A stretch of 64,000 nucleotides of DNA from assembly GCF_000283155.1 (NCBI RefSeq), contig NW_004454210.1, positions 4,311,620 through 4,375,619 on the forward strand, in the 5' to 3' direction. A program made the position numbers and the translations under genes. The DNA comes from Ceratotherium simum simum (Eukaryota; Chordata; Mammalia; Perissodactyla; Rhinocerotidae). The notes beneath the pieces are model-generated. The model worked only from the letters and a program-made list of their open reading frames with translations. It did not search any database and was not told the DNA's origin. Positions 24,146 to 35,030 of the stretch are shown in pieces; position 1 is the first letter of the stretch; each line of letters opens with the position of its first letter.

Positions 24146-25154
24146 CTCAGGAGGAGTCCCCAACTTTTATAAACAAAGGTAACTTATTTCAATTGATTTC
24201 AATTACACTCCTAGAGGCAGTAGAAGGTTAACAAGATGAGCTTTTCCTATAGTGTAATCCAAGGGTGCTGGATCAATCTGTGGTCTAAGTTGTCATAGAT
24301 GTGGCAAACTGGGGTGATTCTCAGATGCCCTCATGCATTTGTCTCCCCTAAACTCCTTTTGCTTCCCTCAACCGCTCATGCTGGGTAGTGAATTAAGGAG
24401 GCAGCTCTCCCTACTGATGTGAGCCAGACACCAGTTGGTGCAGCTTCCCCCTCCACGCCCCTGCCTTCCCCAAGGCCCTGTCATGAACCATTTATCCTGC
24501 CCTTGCTTTAGCTGGGGGAGTCCTTCTTCTTCTAGATGCTGCTGCACCTGCCCAGGTTCTCTTAGGTTCTCAAGAAATACAACCTGGGGACATTTTATTG
24601 TGAAGCAGGCATCCACCCTGAATTCTGCTTTTTTCCCCTCCTGGGGACCCGACTGGACAATGCAGAGCAGACACCTGGAACCCCTACAGCAGCCTCTTGA
24701 AGCCAGCTCTAAGTAGCCCTCTCTTCCCTGTGGCATCTCCTCTCTGCTCTCCAGAGTCACAGACCCGACCTCTCTGCCCCGTAACAGATACCTCTAGCCT
24801 CAACCGGCACTCGGGAGCCTTCTACCCAACACATGGCTCTGCAAGGGACGGGAGCACACGGCTCTCCCACTGACAACATTCTCCTTCTGGTGCCTGTACT
24901 CCCTTCACTTTTCCCATAAGACCCTCCCCCCCTTGCCTGGGCAGGGTACTGGCCACTCAGTGGGTCCTGGCCTCCCTCCAAACTTCCTATGCCTATGGGG
25001 ACATCTTAACTGTTCTCTCTATTGTGTGTCCCAGATGCTAACAGAATCCCTCCCCAAGGAGACTGAGGTGGGGCCACCTCTCTCTGAGGCTGCCCTGTCC
25101 CTTTCTCCTTCTCCTGCTCATTCTAACCAGATCTCCTGGATACGGCGCTACACT
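24146..25154. other. Intronic DNA, no exon recognised
   Basis: Moderately GC-rich. Overlapping frames on both strands (24368-24760, 24435-24716, 24933-25235) have no recognisable domain. Confidence 0.5.
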
Positions 25155-25176
25155 GGGGCTGGGGCTGGGGCTGGGG
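25155..25176 (+). repeat. GGGGCT tandem repeat, G-quadruplex motif
   Basis: Four GGGG runs separated by CT form an ideal quadruplex-forming pattern on the plus strand, which is the template strand of ANTXR1. Confidence 0.85.
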
Positions 25177-25479
25177 TGTGCGATTTTTCCTGGCCTCACT
25201 CTCCAGGATGGACACCCATCCGGTATCCGACCTGAATGGGATATGTCCAGAGAGGCCAGAGTTTCCTTTGTCAGGCCTGAGGGGAGGATGGGCCTGAGGC
25301 GGGATGAAGAGGGTGAGGCAGTGGGATTTCAGGAACAATTACCTGTAGGACAAGAGGGAAACAGAAGTGTGTGATTTGAGGCTTGGCTCGAGAAGAGCGC
25401 CACAGCAGGGACACAATGATGTTTGTGGGAGACGGGGTGGGGGCTGAGCACAGCTTTCCTCACACGTGCCCATCCCCAC

Positions 25480-25745
25480 TTGGCTTTCAAGTCATAAGTC
25501 CCTTTTCCCCCACACATCTTTCCCTGATGACTCCAGCCTCCACTTGTCTTTTGCTTCCCTCCTCGAGTTCTCTAGTCACAGTCTATACCACACACCGAAG
25601 CCTGCATACGGTCATTGTTTTATCTGTAAATGCCTTGCCTCCCTGACCAGATGAGAAACTTCTGGAAGGCAACAGCCTTGTTTTGTACTTTGCTGCTCCA
25701 CAACCGGGAGCCTCACAGGTGCTCTGCATGACAAGAAGACTCTTG
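25480..25745 (+). repeat. L2 LINE 3' end fragment
   Basis: The order catctttccctgatgactcc, then ctgtaaatgccttgcctccc, then gaaggcaacagccttgtttt follows the 3' part of L2. Diverged and non-coding. Confidence 0.55.
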
Positions 25746-26833
25746 GTCAAAAATGAGTTGTTTGAAGCCACTTGGGAAATGATAGGGCCTTGGGCAACAT
25801 TAGTAATGAACTGAAAATTCATTTACAAGACATCGCATTAGACAGACAGAATCTTGACAAAGAAAGGCCAAGCTTAACTGGACTGCAAGTGGTCTAGGGA
25901 TAACAGTGTCACATTTAAGATGCCAGCACCTTGTTTTCTCTGATCTTGTATTTCATGAGATCAAACCAGAGCTTAACCTTGCTGGGTTCTGACTGGGAGT
26001 CCTAACTGCAGAAATAAGTTACCATCTTCTCATTGCATTGCCCAGAACTCCCCGATCGTGTTCAAGCTTCCACACGTTACATTGGTTTTGTAACCCAGTA
26101 CTGTAAACTCCCGGTTGTCCAAGCAGCCCTCTTTTACAGCTTTATAAATCTGAGCCTTGGTTACAGCTTATTTATGATTCTGGATAGAGCTCTTCCCTTC
26201 AAGATCTTAAAGTCCTAATGATTACCATCTGTGATAAATTCCTGTAATGGACACTCAGAGTTGGGATTTATTGTGCTACATATTCTCTCCCCTTCCTTCT
26301 TCGATGTGCTAAGTCAGACCAAGAGACTCGGGAGATTCACTTCCTTTGAAGACAGAGGAAAACTCTGATCCTAGAAAAGGAGCTGCTGGTGCCTGGGGTC
26401 GAGTCCCCATGTGGCTTCAGATTTCCTTTAGGGCTGCCATGCCACTGCTTTCTCCCTCTCTTTAGGGATCAGTGATGGTGGGCTGGGGTGAGAGAGGAGG
26501 CACATTAATCCAGAGACTAGGGCATGAGAGTGAGGTGAGGAGAAAGACCTCCCTAGGTCAGCCCCTCTAGCTGCCACCATGGCCTCTCGGCCATAGCAGC
26601 AGAAGGATGGGCATGGTGTGGGGTAGGGGAAAGGCACCACATCTTCATCTTCTTCTAAGAAGAAGACCCCTTCTTATAGTCTGTAACACCCCAGGGGTGC
26701 ACCCAACGGTCACCTGCTCCAGAGCACTTGGCTGTGGCTCATTATAGACCCTAGTACATTAGAGCTGCACACAGCTGCCCAGAGCTCTCATTAAGCAGCC
26801 AGAGAGGAGGGGGCAAGCTCAGAGCCCCTGCCA
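25746..26833. other. Intronic DNA, no exon or repeat recognised
   Basis: Only short frames without domains. Nothing further to report. Confidence 0.45.
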
Positions 26834-26872
26834 CACCCCACTGTGTGACACCCCACAGTGTGATGTGGGGTG
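26834..26872 (+). repeat. 15-bp tandem pair with hairpin arm
   Basis: caccccactgtgtga (26834-26848) is followed by caccccacagtgtga (26849-26863), then tgtggggtg, which is the exact reverse complement of caccccaca. The second unit and this arm can form a 9-bp stem with a 6-base loop. Confidence 0.8.
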
Positions 26873-26985
26873 GGGATAACATACCACCTGCCACTTACAG
26901 TAAGTATGAGGATTAACTTAATCAATGTTGGCCAAGGCCTTGGAACAGGGCCTGGCACATTGTGTTTGGTAAATGAAGTTGAGTC
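26864..26985 (+). repeat. MIR SINE 3' fragment
   Basis: gtatgaggattaacttaatc followed by ggaacagggcctggcacatt matches the sense-strand end of MIR. Confidence 0.7.
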
Positions 26986-27934
26986 TAGATGGGGAAACAG
27001 ATGCTCTGACACAATAATGACCTTGTCTAGGGTAAAAGACGAGTTGGAGGTAGTATCTTGTTTTCTGTCTCCTAGTTAGTGCCTTCTGAGTGAGCTGCAG
27101 GCTAGAGCCTCTGCACTCCACACCTGGCTTCTGTAATAAAGCTGGTATACAGGGGAAAAATATGTAGCCTTGGACATGTGACAAGAGCAGTCCCCAGAGC
27201 CTGCTTTCTTATGCACCCTCTTCTCTCCTCCCATTGCTATGTAACTCCTGTAACTTATTCTAACAGGACCTCCCGCAGTGGGAGCACACACAGTTGACTG
27301 ACGATGCATTTACACATACTTATCGTCCTGTAAAAAGGTGCAGACTCGGCATAAAGGAATCCCTGGGGTCAGTTATAGTAAGATGCAATTAGGACTTCAG
27401 GGAGGGGTGTGGCTACAAATTAAGTTCTTAAAACCTGGAGCCAGAGGAGCCAACATAAACACTGTAACGCTTAGACCATATAATTGGCCTAAAACTCAGT
27501 TTACAGGACACCATTTTTTGCTTGCGAGAGGATAATAGAAAGGCCAGATGTTCTCAGTATCATATATGCCAGCAAATCTGCACCAGTGTTTGGTTAAAAT
27601 GTTGCTAGGACGATTGGAGCTCTCAGTTTGTACACTGGTCTCTGTAACCAGTTTAATTTTTTGCAGTATTGTTTTTGGGTGGTTTGACTCAGATCCAAGG
27701 TTTGGCTTTGACCTCAGTTTACCACGGCTTGCTCATTTACGAAGTATGAATGTCAATTATTTTCACATATTAGCAACAAAATGCTCTGGTTAAATTCTAA
27801 GAAGAAAATGCAACAATGCTCCTGCTAAATGGTGGCTCAGCAGGATGCTAGGTGGCATTCCTCCTAGGCTGGAAAATGCCATTTTGATTTGGCCGAATCT
27901 AATGGTGTTGGGAGGATTATTCCAAATGTCAGGC
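26986..27934. other. Intronic DNA, nothing recognised
   Basis: No exon, promoter or clear repeat is visible. Short frames only. Confidence 0.45.
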
Positions 27935-28100
27935 ACAGTACCTTCTTTATTTATTATCAAACTCTATGAACTAAGTCTTAGTATCTTCATTGTACAGAAA
28001 GGAGACTGAGGGCTCAGACCTATTTAAATAATGTGCCCAAGACTACACACTCAGTAAATGGTAAAAGTGGGATTAAAACCTAGCTCTGCTCACCTTAGGT
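27935..28100 (-). repeat. MIR SINE fragment
   Basis: acagaaaggagactgagggc, then tgtgcccaagactacacact and gtgggattaaaacctagctc match reverse-complement MIR. Confidence 0.75.
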
Positions 28101-28224
28101 ACTTCTCCTCTTTTTACCATATGATCCTGAATATAGACTAAAAGTGCAAATAATGTCTTGAGGCACTTGTAGATGGTTTCACAGAATGTAGCACTTGGCC
28201 ACAATCCATCAGTTCTTGACACAG

Positions 28225-28455
28225 CTGTCAAGAGATCTTTCCAGAACATAAGTCTGGTAAATTCACTCTCCAGCTCAACATCCTTCAATGGCTCCCTATC
28301 ATCTTTAGAATAAAACCCAAATGCCTCTGATGGCATATGCAGCCCTTTGCAACCCAGTCCTTGCTTACATCTTTCAATTAACTTCTTACTCTTTTATTGC
28401 AGGATGTCCAGCCTGGCCCACCTAAGCCATTCACAAATATTTGTTCAATGAAAGA
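28225..28455 (+). repeat. L2 LINE fragment
   Basis: ccttcaatggctccctatca, then gaataaaacccaaatgcctc and gcctggcccacctaagcc follow the L2 consensus order. Non-coding. Confidence 0.75.
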
Positions 28456-28562
28456 ATATACTATGCCACTTAGTACTATGGGGGATCAGAATTGGCCACC
28501 TCAAAATATGTCTCTTTGCCTTGATTATTTTCAAGAACAAAAGACTCTGAAAGAAACTTTGA

Positions 28563-28576
28563 CCCCCCCCCCCCCC
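28563..28576 (+). repeat. C14 mononucleotide run
   Basis: Fourteen consecutive C in intronic DNA. It is likely to vary in length between individuals and assemblies. Confidence 0.9.
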
Positions 28577-28688
28577 ACTAACTGTCTGAAAGAAATTTAA
28601 GATAGAAGGCCTGTCCCCAGGACAGGCCATCACCATAGATAACTCTGGGTATTGATAGACTGGGAGGGTCCTTGCTAAGCCCATTCTT

Positions 28689-29209
28689 TTTTTGTTTTTT
28701 GTTTTATTTTGTTTATTGCAGTAACATTGGTTTATAACATTGTATAAATTTCAGATGTATGTCATCGTACTTCTATTTCTCCATAGATTACATCATGTTC
28801 ACCACCCAAATACTAATTACAATCCATCACTACACACATGTGCCGAACTATCCCTTTTGCCCTCCTCCCTCTCCCCTTCCCCTCTGGTAACCCCCAATCC
28901 AATCTCTGTCTCTAAGTGTTTGTTTATTGTTGTTATTATCTACTACTTAATGAAGGAAATCAGACGGTATTTGACCTTCTCCCTCTGACTTATTACACTT
29001 TGCATAATACCCTCAATGTCCATCCATGTTGTCACAAATGGCTGGATTTCATCGTTTCTTATGGCTGAGTAGTATTCCATTGTGTATATATATCACATCT
29101 TCTTTATCCATTCATCCCTTGATGGGCACTTAGGTTGCTTCCAAGTCTTGGTTATTGTGAATAACGCTGCAATGAACAAGGGGGTGCATGTATCTTTACA
29201 CATTGGTGT
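28689..29209 (-). mobile_element. 5'-truncated L1 insertion with 17-bp target duplication
   Basis: The left end is T-rich (the reversed A-tail). The body carries a well-preserved L1 3'-terminal segment including atcgtttcttatggctgagt, tattccattgtgtatatata and tattgtgaataacgctgcaa. A perfect 17-bp repeat, ttgctaagcccattctt, flanks it at 28672-28688 and 29210-29226. About 520 bases of the 3' part are present, so it encodes no intact protein. It inserted antisense to the plus strand, which is sense relative to ANTXR1 transcription. Confidence 0.95.
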
Positions 29210-29226
29210 TTGCTAAGCCCATTCTT

Positions 29227-30134
29227 ATCAAAGTTCTGTTTACCAAACATTTGCTTTTCCATCTCCATGTGAGTTGCCTTCCTCCCCTTTGAAATCCCAA
29301 ACCACCACCCCCAATATCCTCCTTTGTCTTTAGCTGAAGATGGTATGTAAGATGGAAGCCTCTGCGATTTTGGTGAGTTGCTCAGTTTTCCTAAGTGTCT
29401 CTCATGTATACACATTATAAAGCTTTGTTTGATTTTCTCCTGTTATTCTATCTCATGTCAATTTAATTTGTAGCCCAGCCAGAAGGACTCAGAGGGTAGA
29501 GGATTTGTCTTCCTCCCCTACAGTACTCTTCTCAGTATAAACGTTGCTCCCCAACTGGTAGGTAAGCATCCCTGAGGCAGCATCTGGGTCTTCTCCTCTT
29601 GAGTTCTTCATAGCAACGCTAGGTTCAAGTTTAAGCTGGCGTTCAATGAATACTGTTCATATCCCTGAGGGTCTCTGATGTGGAGCAAGTCTTTTTAGAG
29701 AGCTCAGATTTTCTCTGCAAGTTTAGATTTTCAGAGGATCAAAGGTCCATGAACTCATGGCTGTGAGTTTAGGTCTCCTTAGTCAACCCCTCATGGTCCC
29801 TTTGGACACCTCTTAAGCTCTTAGGGTGGGGTGGCAAGAATCCTATGTGTTTCCCTTGATTTCCACACTTGAAATGTTAACATGTTACCTTTAAAAATAT
29901 CCTTTTTGTTTACTCCTCATTGATTTATCAAAGGAAGTTGTCCTGCAACAAAACCCTCTACCTAAATTGGAGGTGACATACTCTGAAATGATCATGGGTA
30001 GTCAGGATGAAAGATCTTGTTAACTACGTTCTGCCTTCTTCCCAGCTTTGAACCGCAGACACAGATGCTCCGAGGAGAACACAGACAGGAAACTGGAGGT
30101 GTGGGGCTGTGGTCTGCCCAGCAGGTCAGGGCTG
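29227..30134. other. Intronic DNA, no exon recognised
   Basis: Short frames only and no clear repeats. Confidence 0.45.
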
Positions 30135-30300
30135 GGGGGCAGAGTTCTAGCTACAGTTCTGCCACTAACGTACTCACTGTGAAATCCTGAGTAAGTCAGT
30201 TTCTCTCTATGGGTCTCAGCCTCTTCATCTGTAAAATAAAGTTGTTGCACTAGCTAGATGACGTCCAAGGGCCTTCAGCCCTAATATTTTATGATTCCAT
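30135..30300 (+). repeat. MIR SINE fragment
   Basis: ttctgccactaacgtactca, then gtgaaatcctgagtaagtca and cctcttcatctgtaaaataa follow the sense MIR core. Confidence 0.8.
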
Positions 30301-31199
30301 CAAAATTTGAGTTGGTTTGGAACTCTTTACTTGGGTACTGAATTCTTTTGGGGCAGCCAGTTTGCACATCTTTTTATACTACTTAGTTTGGCTAACTGTT
30401 TATATTGTGTATTTTCCAGTTGGTCATTAGATTTATCAAGTATTAATAAATTGAAAATTCAAAATTGGATTCTCCATCTTCTACTCTTTTGTTACTGTGG
30501 TGAGGATTCAAGCTTGCCTGTGAGTTCTGAATTTGAGTTTGTTGAATGACAGGGGAGATGTGAGAAGAGCTGTGGGCTGATTGTGTGCAAAAGACATGCC
30601 AGCGGTGAGCTCATATGTGCTGAGTGTTATAAAACATCTGTTTGGGTATCAAGCATGCTCAGTGGAGAGGGAGCTGGCCTTCAGAGATGGTTAAAAATAT
30701 GCCACGGCTCCCACAGATTAAACTAAATAGTTTCCTATGAACAGAGGTCACTTAAGGAAATTGGATTCCACAGGAAGAATACTAAAGTAATCAGATGGAA
30801 AAAGTATAACATGTATGCCAAGTCTCTTCTGACAAACACCTTTTCTCTCTGACTTAGTGTTCCCATTGATTGTCTTGTTTGGAGGGCTGCAGGTATTTCT
30901 CAAATTACAAATCGATTGGGTTTCCGAACTTTGTTTTAAGTCAGTTGTTTAGATTAGGAGCATAATTTCTAACTTAAGTCACTCTTGTAAATGGGGGTTG
31001 GTTCTCAGGCTAGACCACAAAAGCTCATTGGCGTATTGAAGGCAATTGACGTAATCCTGCTGAAGTTGGTGCTCTAGTGATAAATGAGACACATGAGCAA
31101 TGAATGGAGGAAGGGCTGGATTGAATGACTTAATAGTGCTTTCTACCCTATGATTCTCTCCATTTGTTAAGTCATTTGTGCATTCATCCTTTTGACAAA
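30301..31199. other. Intronic DNA, no exon recognised
   Basis: Contains only short frames and no confident repeat call. Confidence 0.45.
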
Positions 31200-31330
31200 T
31201 GGGTTTAGAGTGCTGACTATGTCCTGGACTCCTTATAACGTGCAGCAGACAGTGTTGGGTAACCAAAAGCAGTCCCTACCCTCATGAAAAATATAGTCCA
31301 TAGGTGGAGAGAGACAGCAGTCAAGTGATT
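31200..31330 (+). repeat. Old interspersed repeat fragment, family unresolved
   Basis: The pattern gagtgctgactatgtcctgg ... cagtccctaccctcatgaaa resembles the common mammalian '...tgtgccaggcactgt...ccctgccctcatgga...' repeat. The same type recurs near 51.6 kb. Confidence 0.5.
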
Positions 31331-31579
31331 CCACAAACATATAGACCCCAGCAACCATATTGGGGCTCTGTGACACTGGCCTTGGCGATAGTTGAGTGGA
31401 CCAGAGGTGACACCTAACTTGAGCTAGGCCCATCGGATTCTCTCTTCTGGGAGTTTGGAATTATGGCTGAGTTACAGGCAGTCAGTTAGAGTTGATCCTT
31501 TGAATAGAAGAGATGTAAGTGGGAACTGGAGGGTGGCCGTCTTCTGCTACAGTCAGAGAGAAGCAGAGGTCTGATCCTA

Positions 31580-32060
31580 ACTCTTAAAGATCCTTCTTAC
31601 CTGTTCACTCCTCGCCACCCTCATGGTCGCTCATCTTTTACAACTTGGGTCACTAAGTAAATCGGTCTTTCTGCCTTTAGCCTTTCTATTTTCCAATGAT
31701 ATTTTGGTTTCCATATAAAATTTATATACAGACAGACATATAAAAATGTGTATGCACATACACATATAGCATGTTTACATGCCTGTGTATATAAAAATTT
31801 ATATATTTGTACATGTAAAAATATACATATACATACACATAGAGACACATTCAACATTGTCTTCCTGCTTAAACTCGTCAATGCCTCCTCACCTTCTATA
31901 TGAAAATACCCAAGTTCCTTAGCACGAACTGGCCCCTGCTCCTTTGCATTTCTTTCTGCCATCCCACTTCCTTCTCTTTCTTTGAACCCTACACTTCAGC
32001 TTTGGTTCATCATTTGAAATGAAGCCACCATACTCTGGCTTTTAGTTTAACAGCATTCAC
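31580..32060 (+). repeat. L2 LINE fragment with AT-rich tract
   Basis: The order tcaatgcctcctcaccttct, then gaactggcccctgctccttt and ttccttctctttctttgaac follows L2. A (TA/CA)-rich low-complexity tract lies at about 31715-31855. Confidence 0.55.
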
Positions 32061-32670
32061 TCACAAGCCCAATTCTATGACAGGGATGAAGTGGCACAGA
32101 GACACCTGTCTTGCTTTCTTCCTCTTTTCCAAAGCCGGAGCTGGGGGCAAAGAGAAGGGTGTGCTGACAGTGGTGATGCCAGAATCCTTCTCGACTCCCT
32201 TGTCTCCGCCTCAAACTTGCCCTGTCTATAAATCTCATATAACAGCCTGCCTTTTATGTGCTGTTCATGGAAAAGAATCCAAGGTCAATTCTTTCAGTTA
32301 CTTGATTCATTTTGCTGACACACATGCTGGCACACTCTCCACAATAACTTCTCTGGATGCCAAAATTGAGGGCAAGATGAAAGCACAAGGGAAATATTTG
32401 GTAACAAGAGGAAACTAGAAAAATGAAAGGGTAGGAATAAAAATGGCATATCTTTAGTGTGACACGTGTAAACATAGGGTTTGTTAAGAATTACTGAGAT
32501 AAGACTTGTTTAACAATAAAATATCCTTTTTTTCATCTGATTACAAAGTTCTATGTTGTCTTTGTGGAAAATTTGGAAAATGCACCAAGGAAGAAGGAAG
32601 AAGAAGAGGATAAAAGAATTTTAAATTATAACACTCAGAGAGTTAATATTTTGTGCTTATCCTTTCAGAT

Positions 32671-32688
32671 CACACACACACACACACT
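32671..32688 (+). repeat. (CA)n microsatellite
   Basis: Nine CA units, possibly polymorphic. Confidence 0.9.
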
Positions 32689-32790
32689 CATAATGCTATA
32701 CATATTTATAAAAATAGGATCATCCTGTATAAAAGTTTTTTAATAATATGCTCTGACCATTTCTTCTCTGCCATTATCAATAATATTTTC

Positions 32791-33126
32791 TTTTCTTTTT
32801 TTTTTTTTTTAAAAGTTCTCTTTTATTTATTTTTTTTTTTGTGAGGAAGATCAGCCCTGAGCTAACACCCGTGCTAATCCTCCTCTTTTTGCTGAGGAAG
32901 ACCTGCTCTGAGCTAACATCTATTGCCAATCCTCCTCCTTTTTTTTTCCCCCAAAGCCCCAGTAGATAGTTGTATGTCATAGTTGCACATCCCTCTAGTT
33001 GCTGTATGTGAGACACGGCCTCAGCATGGCCAGAGAAGCGGTGCGTTGGTGCGCGCCTGCGATCCGAACCCAGGCTGCCAGCAGCAGAGCGCGTGCACCC
33101 AACCGCTAAGCCACGGGGCTGGCCCT
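32791..33126 (-). mobile_element. Composite ERE SINE with perfect target duplication
   Basis: Read on the minus strand, the tRNA-like head gggccagccccgtggcttag leads through the B box into the 'agcaactagagggatgtgca'/'ctactggggctttgggg' module and then the two gaggaag modules of ERE1. Flanks tcaataatattttc at 32777-32790 and 33127-33140 are identical over 14 bases. It ends in long T-runs on the plus strand (the reversed A-tail). The 121-codon frame overlapping it is an artefact. Confidence 0.95.
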
Positions 33127-33289
33127 TCAATAATATTTTCAATGGTTGTATAATCTTCTATCACACAGAAGAACCAAACACTGTTATTAAATTCTTTATT
33201 GGGCATTAAGAGTCTATTTAATTTCTAATTATCCTCACATTTCTAAAATAAACTTCTGAAAAGTTCAAATCAATAGTCTTTGATTTAGG

Positions 33290-34400
33290 ATTTTTGCATT
33301 CAATTTCATATGTGAGATTGGCCATTTTTTAAAATTGTGTACTGTTTTTGTCATCAAGATGATGTTAACTTTCACAAATGAAATTGGAAGATTTTCACCT
33401 TTCTATATGTTTTATATTTCTGAAATAGCACAAGAATTGTTTGTTCATTAAAGGCACGAGAAAATTCTCTCAAAATCTTTTAGGACATGCTGTTTTCCTA
33501 GAGTGTAATTCTTTGATGACTTTAAAAGTTTTTGCCACAGGTATTGAGCTATTCAGGTTTTGTACCTTTTTTTATTTCCATAATTTATCCTTTCTTAGAA
33601 AATCATTCATTTCATCAAGATTTATTAAGCATTTGCATAGATTTTTTACTTGGTACACAGAAAATTCTTACAATTAAATCTCTTTATTTGTGGTGATACT
33701 CCTTTTGTCATTATTAACAGCATATGTATTTACATGTTCTGACTTTTTTTTCACTTTCAAAGATTTGTCTAAGATATTGGTATTTCCAAAGAAATTTTTT
33801 AAGACTTATTTCGCAGTTCTACTGATTTTGCTTTATTTTCATTAATTTGTTCTTATATTCATAGATTCCTTGTTTCTGTTTTCTGTAGATTTATTTCATA
33901 TTCTTTTCTAAGTTTTAACTGAATGCTTAGCTCATTTGTTTTCATTTTCTCTTTTTTAATAATGAAAAAATTTAAGGCTATCATTTTTCTAAATCCTGTA
34001 AGTTTTTATGGTGGTGTTCCAATTGTCATTATTTTCTAGAATCCCAGTAATTGTAGTTTTGATTTCCTCTTAGACTCAACAGTAATTTATGAGAGTGTGT
34101 TAAAACTTCTAAGTGCTTTTTAAAAAAAATGTTTGATCCATTATGTGATCTGTAAAAATGATACTTTCTCTCTTTTTTCAGGTTTTCTTTGTTGCCCAAG
34201 ATATAGTCAACTTTCACACATTTTAAAAATAATGTGACTTCTCTATTGGATGAGTACATTGTTAAATAAATATCCATTAATCATTTTTATTAGATTAGTT
34301 AAAGCTTCTATATATTTTTTTATTTTTTTCATCTGCTTGATCTGTTGAAGTCTAAGGGTGGTATGGTATGGGTTTATTAACTTTCACCCTCGAATATTTT
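33290..34400 (-). mobile_element. Antisense L1 ORF2 block
   Basis: The T-rich plus strand has features of the antisense RT region of L1: attgagctattcaggttttg, gatattggtatttccaaaga, ctactgattttgctttattt and gtgatctgtaaaaatgatac. It is heavily diverged with broken frames. Confidence 0.65.
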
Positions 34401-34439
34401 AAACAATTATATTTGCTCAAATTTTACTTTGCTGCTTTA

Positions 34440-35030
34440 GTCATTGGGCCACCCAAGAGCAGCAGGGAGCAGGCATTTCTCAGAGCACTCTGGGTGGAGA
34501 GAATTTGTTCTGTTCCAAAGAATTCTCTCTTCATGTCTGGTGGTAGCTTGTCTGCAAAGATGGCTCCATCAATTCCTTCCCTCCTGTGTGCATGGTGAGG
34601 TGGAGTCTATTCCTGTACTCCCTTGAATCTGGGTTGGCTTGTGATAGTTTTGAATAACAGAATGTGATGGAAGTGATGTTGTGCTAGCTTTGAGCCTGAC
34701 ATTAAGACGCCTGCAAGTTTCTGCTTCCTGTTTTTGGTGCCCAAAGCCTTCATCTAAGAAGTCCAGGCTACCATAGAGAGAGACCATGCAGAAGAGCACT
34801 GAGGACAGACGAGTGAATGAAGAAGCCCTTTTACATGTCTAGCCCAATCAACCTTCCCATGACTGCAGCCCTAGCCACTACCTGACTACAACTTATTCAG
34901 AGCTCCCAAGTGAGAATTGTACAGCTGAGACTGGTCAACACACAAAACTGTGAGAGAAAATAGCAAATTGTTTAAGCCACTATGTTTTGGAGCAGTTTGT
35001 TACGAAACAGTACTGAAATAAGTAGTAACT
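34440..35030 (+). mobile_element. MLT1-type (ERVL-MaLR) LTR
   Basis: gaatctgggttggcttgtga, then gtgatggaagtgatgttgtg, ctgagactggtcaacacaca and aattgtttaagccactatgt follow the MLT1 LTR order. It appears as a solo LTR without internal genes. Confidence 0.75.

Noticed and set aside
34440..35030. Possible endogenous retrovirus with genes
   Set aside because: Only an MLT1-like solo LTR is seen; no gag, pol or env sequence accompanies it.
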